64,000 bases of DNA from an uncultured Lachnospiraceae bacterium (GTDB taxonomy: Bacteria > Bacillota > Clostridia > Lachnospirales > Lachnospiraceae). Made by a program: the position numbers and the translations under genes. The DNA lies in NCBI GenBank assembly GCA_910578335.1, contig CAJTPU010000012.1, forward strand, positions 1 to 64,000. Direction: 5' to 3'. Within the stretch, counting starts at the first letter, position 1; each line of letters starts with the position of its first letter. Of this stretch, positions 43,360 through 51,749 are shown piece after piece. Below the pieces are notes generated by a model. It searched no databases. It saw only the letters and a list, made by a program, of their open reading frames with translations, and was not told the origin of the DNA.

Positions 43360-43403
43360 ACCGCCAACTCCTTTGCCTCCTGCTCCCCATTTTTTTATGC
43401 AAA

Positions 43404-44306
43404 TTAACAGCCCCTGCTTCCATCGGGGTTTTTAACATCCGAAGTCTGCTTTTCGTATTGCGAGAGCATCTCCGCCATGGTTCTGCCATACACGGGATGC
43501 CTGAAAAAAGGCGCGAGCTCCGCCATCGGTCTTAACACAAAATCTCTGTTTTGCATGTCCACATGGGGTATTATCAACGTTTCATCCTCATGGACAAGCT
43601 TATCATAAAACAAAATATCCAAATCCAAGGTTCTTGGTCCCCAGCGCAGCGTCCGCTCCCGCCCCGCCGCCTGCTCCAATTCGTGCAGTCTCTCTAACAG
43701 CCCGTGGGGCGTATAAAGCGTATCCATCTGTATCGCGCCGTTTAAAAAATCCGGCTGCTCCACACCGCCGTAGGGCTTTGTCCCAATTACACTGCTGACC
43801 TTTACATTCTTTACCAGCCTGTCCTCTTTTATCTCCTTTATCGCGCCGTCGATATACGCCCTGCTGTCTCCCAGATTGGAGCCAAACGCCACATACGCTC
43901 TGTGCCAGCCCCGATATATTTTGACGGAGACAGAGTCAAAAGGCATAGGAATCGGCGCCTTGGGCTTTCGCAGTTCGAAAGAAAGCGCCTTCACCAGCGG
44001 ATAACGCAAAAGAAGCGCTTCTGCCGCCTGCTCCGCTGCCGCCTCAATTAAATCACATGTGTTTTTTGTCAATTCTTCCCTTAAAAACAGACAGACGTCC
44101 CCATAATCCGTAGAAAGCCTTAAATCATCTCTCCGTCCCGCCTCCTGCAGACTTCCGTAAAGTACGGCATTGACATAAAAAAGCTGCCCCTTCTCCTTCT
44201 CCTCGGGAAATACCCCATGATGTGCAAAAATTTCCAGATTATCTATCCTGATTTCATCATACATGGTTTCATCCGGCTGCTTTTCTCCCGTATCCATACT
44301 CCGCAT
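43404..44306 (-). CDS. folK: Dihydroneopterin aldolase / HPPK fusion
   Basis: A 300-residue bifunctional folate enzyme (folB-folK). The N-terminal FolB domain (to about residue 130) has RIDNLEIFAHHGVFPEEKEKGQ; the C-terminal FolK domain has AYVAFGSNLGDSRAYI and RWGPRTLDLDILFYD. It makes 6-hydroxymethyl-dihydropterin and its diphosphate. AGGAGGT lies seven bases before the ATG at 44306. Last gene of the folate operon. Confidence 0.95.
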   Translation of the reverse strand: MRSMDTGEKQPDETMYDEIRIDNLEIFAHHGVFPEEKEKGQLFYVNAVLYGSLQEAGRRDDLRLSTDYGDVCLFLREELTKNTCDLIEAAAEQAAEALLLRYPLVKALSFELRKPKAPIPMPFDSVSVKIYRGWHRAYVAFGSNLGDSRAYIDGAIKEIKEDRLVKNVKVSSVIGTKPYGGVEQPDFLNGAIQMDTLYTPHGLLERLHELEQAAGRERTLRWGPRTLDLDILFYDKLVHEDETLIIPHVDMQNRDFVLRPMAELAPFFRHPVYGRTMAEMLSQYEKQTSDVKNPDGSRGC

Positions 44307-44356
44307 ATTCCATACCTCCTGCCCTTATCTATATCGGAACGATTGCGAATCTCCCC

Positions 44357-45163
44357 TCAGCTATACAAAACCGCCTCCGTCATCCGGATGGCACGTACAT
44401 TTTCTTTTACATCATGTACCCGCACAAAAGAGCACCCCTTCATAACGGCAATCACCGTTGTCGCCAGCGTGCCCTCCAGCCGCTCCGTGACAGGCAAATC
44501 CAGCGTAAGTCCGACAACGGACTTGCGGCTGGCGCCTAAAAGCAGCGGACAGCCAAAAATATGCAGCTCTTCCAAGGCATTGATTATCTGCAGATTATGC
44601 GTATAAGTCTTGCCAAAGCCGACGCCCGGGTCTAAAATAATACGCTTTTCGTCAATGCCTGCTTCTTCTGCAAGCTGCAGCGTCTTAGCCAAATCTGCGC
44701 CCACATCCTGTATAAAATCCTGATAATCCGGCTCCTTCCGGTTATGCATCAGACAACAGGGCAGACCGCTTTCCGCTATAACGCGTGCTATTTTATTGTC
44801 ATACTGAAGTCCCCAGATATCATTTATCAAATCTGCGCCCGCTTCTATCCCTGCCTTTGCCACGCCGCCTTTATAGGTATCCAGTGAAACAGGCACATCA
44901 AAACGCTCTTTTACTGCCCGTATCATTGGCGTTACGCGGGCAATTTCCTCTTCCTCGCTAAGAAGCGTGTACCCGGGTCTGGTGGATTCCCCGCCAATAT
45001 CCAGAATATCCATTCCCTCCCGCAGCATCTCCTCTACATGAAAGAGCGCCCTGTCCATGTCGTTCCATTTCCCGCCATCAGAAAAAGAATCGGGTGTTAT
45101 GTTTAAAATTCCCATAACATATGTTTTTCCATGCTCTTTGAAATCTCTATTCCCTATTTTCAT
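44357..45163 (-). CDS. folP: Dihydropteroate synthase
   Basis: Joins hydroxymethyl-dihydropterin diphosphate with p-aminobenzoate; the target of sulfonamides. The 268-residue protein contains MGILNITPDSFSDGGKW, GGESTRPGYT, LINDIWGLQ and LDPGVGFGKT. GAGGAG precedes the ATG by three to four bases, and the HD gene ends ten bases upstream. Part of the folate operon. Confidence 0.96.
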   Translation of the reverse strand: MKIGNRDFKEHGKTYVMGILNITPDSFSDGGKWNDMDRALFHVEEMLREGMDILDIGGESTRPGYTLLSEEEEIARVTPMIRAVKERFDVPVSLDTYKGGVAKAGIEAGADLINDIWGLQYDNKIARVIAESGLPCCLMHNRKEPDYQDFIQDVGADLAKTLQLAEEAGIDEKRIILDPGVGFGKTYTHNLQIINALEELHIFGCPLLLGASRKSVVGLTLDLPVTERLEGTLATTVIAVMKGCSFVRVHDVKENVRAIRMTEAVLYS

Positions 45164-45172
45164 AATCTCCTC

Positions 45173-45655
45173 CTACAGGCGCAGATGCTTATTTTTCTTT
45201 TCTTCTTTCCAGTTGCACTCTCTTTTTGCCTTACAGTAAAAGCAAGGGCGGCTCAGTTTATCCGCCCTGTACAAGATACCATTTAAATCGGCGCATTCCG
45301 CTACCGCCTTGTTTCTGTGCTGCCGGATTGCCTCTGTAATAACATGCGTTTCTTTTTCGGTATAACCACAATCCGCAAGAATTGCCGGTGCAATCTCAGC
45401 GCCTGCCTCCTCGTGGGGCGTACCGTGTTCATACTGTTCATGCCTGCCGATATCATGCAAAAGAGCCGCTCCGTAGAGAAGCTCCTTCGTAAGCCCCAGC
45501 CCTTCTTCCAGATTCAGAAGCATGGCAATCCGCGCCACATCCAAAAGATGCCCCATATCGTGACGGCAGAAAATTCTGTCCTGCTCCGCCGCCTCATTTT
45601 TTTTCATATGCTCAATAAATACCGGATGTCTGATAATCTCGTCTATTCTACTCAT
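45173..45655 (-). CDS. HD-domain metal-dependent phosphohydrolase in folate operon
   Basis: A 160-residue HD hydrolase: His in CRHDMGHLLDVARIAML, the HD pair in ALLHDIGRHEQYEHG, HEEAGAEIA and a later D in RADKLSRPCF. The C-terminal Cys set C-x2-C-x5-C (CFYCKAKREC) may bind metal. Its ATG overlaps the folE stop by four bases. Position between folE and folP, with no FolQ-type NUDIX gene in the operon, suggests it removes phosphates from dihydroneopterin triphosphate, a step whose enzyme is often missing. That role is inferred. Confidence 0.8.
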   Translation of the reverse strand: MSRIDEIIRHPVFIEHMKKNEAAEQDRIFCRHDMGHLLDVARIAMLLNLEEGLGLTKELLYGAALLHDIGRHEQYEHGTPHEEAGAEIAPAILADCGYTEKETHVITEAIRQHRNKAVAECADLNGILYRADKLSRPCFYCKAKRECNWKEEKKNKHLRL

Positions 45656-46212
45656 GGCGCCAGCCCCAACAGCTTGAAAAACTGCTCCTGCAGACGGTAA
45701 TCTGCAGCAAATACACCCTTAGAGGAAAACGTAAGCGTTCTGCTCCCGGGCTTTTTCACACCGCGCATAGTCATGCACATATGCTCAGCCTCCACCGCCA
45801 CCATCACTCCCCTGGGTTTCAAATGCTGCATAATCGCATCCGCAATCTGCCCCGTCATCTGCTCCTGTATCTGCAGTCTCTTTGCAAACACCTCCACCGT
45901 CCGCGCCAGCTTGCTCAAGCCCACCACTCTGCCGTCCGGTATATAGGCAATATGCGCTTTGCCATAAAAAGGCATCATATGATGCTCGCAGGTGGAATAA
46001 AACCCAATATCCTTTTCCAGCACCATGTCGCTGCCGGAAGCCGAAAAAGTCTTCTGAAGATGCAGCGCCGCATCTTCATGAGTACCTGCAAAAATTTCCT
46101 CGTACATTCTTGCTATCCGCTCCGGCGTTTCCCGCAGCCCTTCTCTGTCCGCGTCTTCTCCCAGCCCTTCCAGTATCATTCTGACTCCGGCTTCTATCTT
46201 TTTCTTATCCAT
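45652..46212 (-). CDS. folE: GTP cyclohydrolase I
   Basis: Converts GTP to 7,8-dihydroneopterin triphosphate, the first folate step. The 186-residue protein has the zinc/active-site motif STCEHHMMPFYGKAHIAYIP, GLSKLARTVEVFAKRLQIQEQ and the second Cys in EHMCMTMRGV. The ATG at 46212 has GGAGGT five bases upstream; 51 open bases precede it. Confidence 0.96.
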   Translation of the reverse strand: MDKKKIEAGVRMILEGLGEDADREGLRETPERIARMYEEIFAGTHEDAALHLQKTFSASGSDMVLEKDIGFYSTCEHHMMPFYGKAHIAYIPDGRVVGLSKLARTVEVFAKRLQIQEQMTGQIADAIMQHLKPRGVMVAVEAEHMCMTMRGVKKPGSRTLTFSSKGVFAADYRLQEQFFKLLGLAP

Positions 46213-46259
46213 GTCACACCTCCGGGCAGCGCAGGTCCCTGCCTGTTTTCCTGCCCACT

Positions 46260-47660
46260 TCACTCTTTTCTGTCAAGCCTTTTCTCCTCATGCAGCTTCT
46301 TATGCAAATTTTTTCCTGCGTGCAAATTTTTTCCTGCATGCATATCTTTCCCTGCATACCCGCTTTCCTGTCTCTTCCGCACAATTTCCGTCATACGCCC
46401 CAGATAAGACAGGGAGCCGAAGCAAAGTATGACGTCTGTTTTGTCTGCTAAAAGATATGCCATTTCCACGCCTTCCTCCAGACTTCCCGCTGCCGTCACA
46501 TGCGGATGGTACTCCCGCACTATCTGCGCCAGCTCCAATGCAGGCATTGCGCGAGGATTGTCCGGGGGCGTCACGGTAATAATCTGCTCCGCATAGGCGC
46601 AGGTTTCTGCTGTCACCTTTTCACATTCCTTATCCTTCAACATTCCCATTATATAAACAATTTTTTTATTTGTAAAATAAAACCGAATGGACTGGGCAAG
46701 TTTTTTTGCCGCATCCTCATTGTGTGCGCCATCCACAATAAAAAGCGGCTTTTTTCCGATAATCTGAAATCTTCCCTGCCACACCGTTTCCTTCAGTCCC
46801 TTACGTAGCTGCTTTTCGGAAACCGGATACCCGCACGCTGAGAGCAAGCCCACCGTTTCCACCGCCAGTACTGCATTTTCCACCTGATGCTTTCCGGCAA
46901 GAGAAATTTCCAGCCCATCAAAACGCCTTCCTGCCGCGTCCCGATAAGAAAACCTTTGCTTTTCCACCCCATACTTCACCTTCTGCGCCCTGCCGGTTAC
47001 TACAAGCGCGCATTTTTTTTGCGTCGCTTCCTGCTCTATCACCTTCAGCACATCCGGCTCCTGCTCTGCCGTTATAACATAACAGCCGTCTTTTATAATC
47101 CCCGCCTTGTGCGCGGCAATCTCCGGCAGTGTGTTACCCAAAAACTGCATATGGTCCATGCCAATCGGCGTCAGTACCGCCGCTTTTGTTGTATTGACCA
47201 GATTGGTCGCGTCCTCCCTGCCGCCCATTCCGGTCTCCAACACCACAATGTCGCAGGTGTTTTTGGCAAAATACAAAAAAGCCGCCGCCGTCTCCACCTC
47301 AAAAAGAGTGGGATGTGCAAGCCCTTCCTCCACCATAGAATCACAGGCGTTTTTTATCTCCTCCACACATTCGCAGAATGCCTTCTTGCTAATGGCACGC
47401 CCATTTATCCGAAACCGCTCACACTCATAAAACACAGCCGGGGAGTGATAGCTTCCCACCTTATAGCCGGCACATTTTAAAATGGAAGACACAAAAGCCA
47501 GCACGGAGCCTTTCCCGTTCGTACCCGCAATATGCACAAAGGAAAGCTTATCCTGCGGGTTCCCGAGTTTCTCACAAAGCTTTGTAATAGTAGAAAGCCC
47601 CGGCACAATGCCATAGTTTTTAATTGATTCCATATAAGCAAGTGTCTGTTTCAAATTCAT
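46260..47660 (-). CDS. folC: Folylpolyglutamate / dihydrofolate synthase
   Basis: A 466-residue Mur-ligase-like enzyme adding glutamate to folates. It has HIAGTNGKGSVLAFVSSIL (P-loop), ETGMGGREDATNLV, TPIGMDHMQFLGNT and VDGAHNEDAA. The ATG at 47660 (AAGGAAG nine bases upstream) gives the normal start; the longer open frame antisense to the next gene is unlikely. The last 30 residues are an unusual basic tail encoded by 18-bp repeats. First gene of the folate operon. Confidence 0.95.
   Translation of the reverse strand: MNLKQTLAYMESIKNYGIVPGLSTITKLCEKLGNPQDKLSFVHIAGTNGKGSVLAFVSSILKCAGYKVGSYHSPAVFYECERFRINGRAISKKAFCECVEEIKNACDSMVEEGLAHPTLFEVETAAAFLYFAKNTCDIVVLETGMGGREDATNLVNTTKAAVLTPIGMDHMQFLGNTLPEIAAHKAGIIKDGCYVITAEQEPDVLKVIEQEATQKKCALVVTGRAQKVKYGVEKQRFSYRDAAGRRFDGLEISLAGKHQVENAVLAVETVGLLSACGYPVSEKQLRKGLKETVWQGRFQIIGKKPLFIVDGAHNEDAAKKLAQSIRFYFTNKKIVYIMGMLKDKECEKVTAETCAYAEQIITVTPPDNPRAMPALELAQIVREYHPHVTAAGSLEEGVEMAYLLADKTDVILCFGSLSYLGRMTEIVRKRQESGYAGKDMHAGKNLHAGKNLHKKLHEEKRLDRKE
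46303..46356 (-). repeat. 18-bp tandem repeat in the folC 3' end
   Basis: Three units (46303-46320, 46321-46338, 46339-46356), the first two nearly identical, encode AGK(N/D)(L/M)H steps in the FolC tail. Confidence 0.75.
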
Positions 47661-47696
47661 CGTATATTTCTTCCTTTTGGGGACATACTTTTCTTT

Positions 47697-48110
47697 ATGA
47701 AAAAATACATCCATAATTTTATCCACTGCGGTATTCTGGGCTGGTGCATGGAAATTACCTTTACCGCCCTGAATTCCTTCAGAAGACGACAATTCAAGCT
47801 AACCGGAAACACCTCTATCTGGATGTTTCCCATTTACGGCTGCGCCTGCTTTTTAGCTCCCGTCAGCCGCCTTCTCAAAAAAAAATCTCCTTTTGTCAGA
47901 GGCTTGTCCTATGCGGCGCTGATTTTTACAGGCGAGTTTATCACCGGAACCCTTTTAAACAAAAAGGATATCTGCCCATGGGACTACAGCCGCTCCAAAT
48001 GGCACATTAAAAAAATCATACGCCTCGACTACCTGCCCTTCTGGTTTATGGCAGGACTGCTCTTTGAGCGCCTGATTTCAGAAGATGACTGTACGGACCG
48101 CAAGCTGTAA
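47697..48110 (+). CDS. Small CmpB-like putative ABC transporter membrane protein
   Basis: A 137-residue membrane protein with about three to four helices (CGILGWCMEITFTAL, FPIYGCACFLAP, GLSYAALIFTGEFITGTLL, LPFWFMAGLLFERL) and a conserved-looking WDYSRSKWH segment. It matches the shape of the ABC_trans_CmpB (putative ABC-transporter type IV) family, whose role is unsettled. It is divergent from folC; the ribosome binding site is weak (GGGGA). Confidence 0.7.
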   Translation: MKKYIHNFIHCGILGWCMEITFTALNSFRRRQFKLTGNTSIWMFPIYGCACFLAPVSRLLKKKSPFVRGLSYAALIFTGEFITGTLLNKKDICPWDYSRSKWHIKKIIRLDYLPFWFMAGLLFERLISEDDCTDRKL

Positions 48111-48140
48111 ACAGGACGGGGGAAGCAACCACCGTCCTGT
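48111..48140. terminator. Hairpin between convergent genes
   Basis: ACAGGACGG and CCGTCCTGT form a perfect 9-bp stem with a 12-nt loop just past the stop of the 47697-48110 gene. No T-run follows, so termination strength is uncertain. Confidence 0.5.
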
Positions 48141-48160
48141 CAGTTCACCCACCTATGCAG

Positions 48161-48562
48161 TTAAGAATCCAAGTCGTCCAAATCATCCACTCCGCCCGCG
48201 CCGATATCCAGCGTATTCAAGGTCCGCCTTCTCATGCGGGCAGCCTCGGAGGCTTCCAAAATATAATTTTTAATCTCCTTGGAACGCTTCACATGCTCCA
48301 AAATCAGCTTCGGATGTGTCGTATCCCCAGTATAACAGGTAATGGTGCCCATGCCGAAAATACGCTCGCCAAGACTTGCCGTATGCTCCACATCCTGTAC
48401 CTTATACATATAACAGTCGTTTTCCACCTTGCTTAAAAAACCCTGATTGATGGTAATCATATCGTCCTTGATGATATATTTGGTGAAGGTAAAGGGCAGC
48501 CCGAAAAACAACCACCTTTTTCTTTCGCTGTATACAACATCCTGCTCCTTTTCTTTTGCCAT
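48161..48562 (-). CDS. Bacterial PH-domain protein
   Basis: A 133-residue protein with a bPH_2 (YdbS/YdbT-like) domain: FTKYIIKDDMITINQGFLSKVENDCYMYKVQDVEH and IFGMGTITCYTGDTTHPKLILEHVKRSKEIKNYI. It ends in an acidic tail. No membrane segment is present, unlike many relatives. GGGAGG precedes the ATG. Function unknown. Confidence 0.78.
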   Translation of the reverse strand: MAKEKEQDVVYSERKRWLFFGLPFTFTKYIIKDDMITINQGFLSKVENDCYMYKVQDVEHTASLGERIFGMGTITCYTGDTTHPKLILEHVKRSKEIKNYILEASEAARMRRRTLNTLDIGAGGVDDLDDLDS

Positions 48563-48661
48563 ATTCTGCCTCCCGCTTCTGTAGTGCTGTTTCTTTCTTT
48601 TCTATTATAATGGAATCCCCCGCAAGATGCAACAGAAAAGGAAACGCCTTCCGCCTTTCCT

Positions 48662-49495
48662 CTATTGATTCATTTCTTCAGCCAGTGTTTCCGGCTTGAC
48701 CGTCATCTCCACCCACGCAGGCGTAAAACCACTTTTGACTGCATTTTTGGCTGAGCGGATATTTGACCATGCACAGCAGTAAAAAGGAACTTTGTTTCTT
48801 TCCAGAATTTCCATTGCCAGATTGCCGGTCAGCGCCGACGCAACTCCCTTTTTGCGATATGCAGGCAATACATCCACGCCAATCTGCCACATATCCGCAC
48901 AGTCGGCAGAGCAGCCCGCCAGACCAATCAGCCTGCCCTTTTCATACGCGCCGACGCCGAGGACATCCAATTCTTTTCGCGCTTCACATAAAGCGTTGCT
49001 CCATTCCGGCAGATACAGCTCTGCAAAATCCTCCTGCTTCAAGAGGCGCATCTCATACGCGCAGGATAAACGCCGCACTTTTTCCATGTTTGGCAAAAAG
49101 TATTCCGCCATAAAGCAGACCCGCTGTCCGTATTCCTTCATTCTGTCGTCAAGCCAATGCATATTCGGCGTTTCAAAGCATCGATAGAATGCAAACCTTC
49201 CGATATACTCCTCCACTATTTTTCTGTATTCCGCTTTCACCGAAGCTACCACATTGTTCCCGTAGGACACAAGATTGCAGGCAATCGGCTCTTTATAATA
49301 CTTTCTGGTCAATGCGCCGATTTCAGAAAGGACAACAACATTCTCCTCCTTCAAAAAATCTTCTGCCCTGCAGTTAATATCCCATGCGGATTGCTGCATT
49401 GCAATCCTGATAACGTCCTGATTCGTATACATGCCAAAAAACCTCTTTTCATCCTGATAATTGCTATCTTCCACTATAAAAGATTTCTCCGCCAT
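48662..49495 (-). CDS. GNAT-type acetyltransferase
   Basis: A 277-residue protein whose C-terminal half is a GNAT domain (IGVDVLPAYRKKGVASALTGNLAMEIL, then NIRSAKNAVKSGFTPAWVEM). The N-terminal half (MYTNQDVIRIAMQQSAWDINCRAEDFL) resembles the extra domain of the GNAT_acetyltran group. It is divergent from the nitroreductase gene. Substrate unknown. Confidence 0.83.
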   Translation of the reverse strand: MAEKSFIVEDSNYQDEKRFFGMYTNQDVIRIAMQQSAWDINCRAEDFLKEENVVVLSEIGALTRKYYKEPIACNLVSYGNNVVASVKAEYRKIVEEYIGRFAFYRCFETPNMHWLDDRMKEYGQRVCFMAEYFLPNMEKVRRLSCAYEMRLLKQEDFAELYLPEWSNALCEARKELDVLGVGAYEKGRLIGLAGCSADCADMWQIGVDVLPAYRKKGVASALTGNLAMEILERNKVPFYCCAWSNIRSAKNAVKSGFTPAWVEMTVKPETLAEEMNQ

Positions 49496-49596
49496 TTACA
49501 ATACCCGCCTGCAGCCGCCTTCTCTTTATCCTGCCCGTAACCTTCAGCCCCAAACCGTACTATTATGAATTTTCCTGCCGGAAACGCTTCTTTCCA

Positions 49597-49625
49597 TTGC
49601 TTCCCCACCGTACTTATGCTATAAT
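49597..49625 (+). promoter_or_regulatory. Promoter of the nitroreductase gene
   Basis: TTGCTT (49597-49602), 17-bp spacer, TATAAT (49620-49625), 46 bases before the start codon. Confidence 0.65.
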
Positions 49626-49671
49626 ATCACAAGAAACAAAGCGGAACCGTTATCATTGCAGGAGGATTCTT

Positions 49672-50214
49672 ATGACAGCCAACGAATGTATCAAAGGACG
49701 CAGAAGCATACGCCAGTTTACGGACAAGCCCATAGAGCGCGAGGTACTTGCAGGCATCGTGGAGAGCGCATCCTATGCGCCGAGCTGGAAAAATACACAG
49801 ATTGTACGCTATATTGCCGTGGAAGGCGCTTTAAAAGACAAAATTGCTTGTGAATGCACTTCCGCCTATGCCAAAAATGGTGAAATCATACGAAATGCTC
49901 CCCTGTTGATTGCCGTTACTTTTATCAAAAACAGAAGCGGTTTTGAACGGGACGGCTCTTTCAGCACGCCAAAGGAAGGCGGCTGGCAGATGTTTGACAC
50001 CGGCATTGCCACGGAAGCCTTTTGTCTTGCCGCTTATGAACAGGGTATAGGGAGCGTTATTCTGGGTATTTTTGATGAGGCAAAGGCATCTGCCTTGCTC
50101 TCCCTTCCCGAAGACAGAGAGCTTGCTGCTCTGATTCCCATCGGCTATCCCGCGGAAGCACCGGCTGCTCCTAAACGCAAGCCCGTAGAGGACTTGCTAT
50201 CCTATCTTTCATAG
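49672..50214 (+). CDS. Nitroreductase family flavoprotein
   Basis: A 180-residue FMN-dependent oxidoreductase with IKGRRSIRQFTDKPIEREVLAGIVESASYAPSWKNTQ (FMN-binding N terminus), DTGIATEAFCLAAYEQGIGSVILGIF and a C-terminal PIGYPAEAPAAPKRKPVEDL. AGGAGG precedes the ATG by six bases. It is a single-gene unit with its own promoter and terminator. The natural electron acceptor is unknown. Confidence 0.9.
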   Translation: MTANECIKGRRSIRQFTDKPIEREVLAGIVESASYAPSWKNTQIVRYIAVEGALKDKIACECTSAYAKNGEIIRNAPLLIAVTFIKNRSGFERDGSFSTPKEGGWQMFDTGIATEAFCLAAYEQGIGSVILGIFDEAKASALLSLPEDRELAALIPIGYPAEAPAAPKRKPVEDLLSYLS

Positions 50215-50220
50215 CAATTA

Positions 50221-50252
50221 AAATCGAAGAGAAAAATCTCTTCGATTTTTTT
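50221..50252. terminator. Strong terminator after the nitroreductase gene
   Basis: AAATCGAAGAGA and TCTCTTCGATTT form a perfect 12-bp stem with a 4-nt loop, followed by TTTT on the plus strand and preceded by A-rich sequence, so it may work both ways. Confidence 0.85.
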
Positions 50253-50343
50253 CGGGCTTGTGCCGGCTTTTGCCCGGTCAGCCCCATAAACCGCGCCTGC
50301 GGCTTTGTTTTTCAATCTTTACACTGTAGAAATGGAGGAAACC

Positions 50344-51261
50344 ATGAAACATTTAATGAGTCCACTTGATTTTTCCGTAGACGAACTGGAAAAGCTGTTT
50401 GTCCTCGCAAGGGATATCGAGAAGAATCCCGCTAAGTATGCCCATGCCTGCAACGGCAGAATTTTGGCAACCTGTTTTTACGAACCCAGCACACGAACAC
50501 GACTCAGCTTTGAATCTGCCATGCTCCGTCTGGGCGGAGAAGTTCTTGGCTTTTCTGAAGCAGCCAGTTCTTCCGCGGCAAAAGGCGAAAGCGTTTCGGA
50601 TACCATCCGAATCATCTCCTGCTACTCCGATATCTGCGCCATGCGCCATCCAAAAGAAGGCGCTCCCATGGTAGCTGCCGAAAAGTCCGGCATTCCCGTC
50701 ATCAATGCCGGAGACGGCGGTCATCAGCATCCCACCCAGACATTGACCGACCTTTTAACCATCAGCACTCTGAAAGGACACCTTGACAACCTGACAATCG
50801 GACTCTGCGGCGATTTAAAGTTCGGGCGTACCGTACACTCCCTGATTAACGCACTGGTCCGCTATCCCAATATCCGCTTTGTCTTTATCTCACCGGAAGA
50901 GCTGCGGGTTCCCGACTACATCACAGACGCCCTAAAGGAAAAAGAAATTCCCTACGAAGAGGTTATCCGGCTTGAAAATGTGATGCCCTCCCTTGACCTG
51001 CTCTACATGACCAGAGTACAAAAAGAGCGCTTTTTCAATGAAGAAGATTACGTCCGCCTAAAGGACTTCTATATTTTGGACACCGCCAAAATGGAGCTTG
51101 CACGTCCCGATATGCTGGTACTGCACCCCCTTCCCAGAGTCAACGAGATTTCTGTGGAAGTAGATTCGGACCCTCGCGCCGCATACTTTAAGCAAGCACA
51201 GTACGGCGTCTATGTCCGTATGGCGCTTATCCTGACCCTGTTGGAGATTTCCGCAGCTTAA
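50344..51261 (+). CDS. pyrB: Aspartate carbamoyltransferase, catalytic chain
   Basis: Condenses carbamoyl phosphate and aspartate in pyrimidine synthesis. The 305-residue protein has YEPSTRTRLSFESAMLRLGG, GGHQHPTQTLTDLLTI and LHPLPRVNEI. GGAGG precedes the ATG at 50344, five bases away. A GC-rich leader with a small stem CCGC/GCGG followed by a T-rich stretch lies upstream and might be an attenuator. The regulatory-chain gene follows by 19 bases. Confidence 0.96.
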   Translation: MKHLMSPLDFSVDELEKLFVLARDIEKNPAKYAHACNGRILATCFYEPSTRTRLSFESAMLRLGGEVLGFSEAASSSAAKGESVSDTIRIISCYSDICAMRHPKEGAPMVAAEKSGIPVINAGDGGHQHPTQTLTDLLTISTLKGHLDNLTIGLCGDLKFGRTVHSLINALVRYPNIRFVFISPEELRVPDYITDALKEKEIPYEEVIRLENVMPSLDLLYMTRVQKERFFNEEDYVRLKDFYILDTAKMELARPDMLVLHPLPRVNEISVEVDSDPRAAYFKQAQYGVYVRMALILTLLEISAA

Positions 51262-51280
51262 AAAAAGAAGGAGGATTCAA

Positions 51281-51700
51281 ATGTTAAATGTAGGAAAAAT
51301 TGAAGAGGGCTTTGTCCTTGACCATATCAAGGCAGGGAAAAGCATGGATATTTACGAGCACCTGCAGCTCGGCAAGCTGGACTGTACGGTTGCCATTATC
51401 AAAAATGCCCGCAGCAATAAAATGGGCAAGAAGGATATCTTAAAAGTAGAATGTGACATCAATCAGCTTGACCTTGACGTGCTTGCCTTTATCGACCACA
51501 ATATTACCGTCAACGTCATCAAAGACGGAGAAATCGTGGACAAAAAAGATTTGGTGCTCCCCAAGATGATAAAAAATGTCATTCGCTGCAAAAACCCCCG
51601 CTGCATCACCTCCATCGAGCAGGAGCTTCCCCATATCTTTTTCCTTGCCGACGAGGAAAAAGAGCTGTACCGCTGCAAATACTGCGAAGAAAAAGGCTGA
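51281..51700 (+). CDS. pyrI: Aspartate carbamoyltransferase, regulatory chain
   Basis: The 139-residue allosteric subunit, with the nucleotide-binding domain (GFVLDHIKAGKSMDIYEHLQL) and a C-terminal zinc domain with four Cys (CKNPRC and CKYC). Its presence predicts nucleotide regulation of the enzyme. AAGGAGG precedes the ATG. It converges on the transglutaminase gene. Confidence 0.95.
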   Translation: MLNVGKIEEGFVLDHIKAGKSMDIYEHLQLGKLDCTVAIIKNARSNKMGKKDILKVECDINQLDLDVLAFIDHNITVNVIKDGEIVDKKDLVLPKMIKNVIRCKNPRCITSIEQELPHIFFLADEEKELYRCKYCEEKG

Positions 51701-51709
51701 GCATTCCTC

Positions 51710-51749
51710 GTGGCGCACGGGCTTACCATATGGTAATCTCGTGCGTCAC
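51710..51749. terminator. Hairpin between convergent pyrI and transglutaminase genes
   Basis: GTGGCGCACG pairs with CGTGCGTCAC (one G-T), enclosing the palindrome TTACCATATGGTAA that contains the transglutaminase stop. No long T-run on either strand, so it is a probable rather than certain terminator. Confidence 0.5.

Noticed and set aside
47661..47792. 44-codon upstream extension of folC
   Set aside because: It is antisense to the start of the divergent membrane gene, and the internal ATG has a ribosome binding site and matches family starts.
50253..50343. A defined pyrimidine riboswitch or PyrR site ahead of pyrB
   Set aside because: Only a small GC stem followed by a T-rich stretch is visible; no recognisable PyrR-binding loop, so no feature was called.
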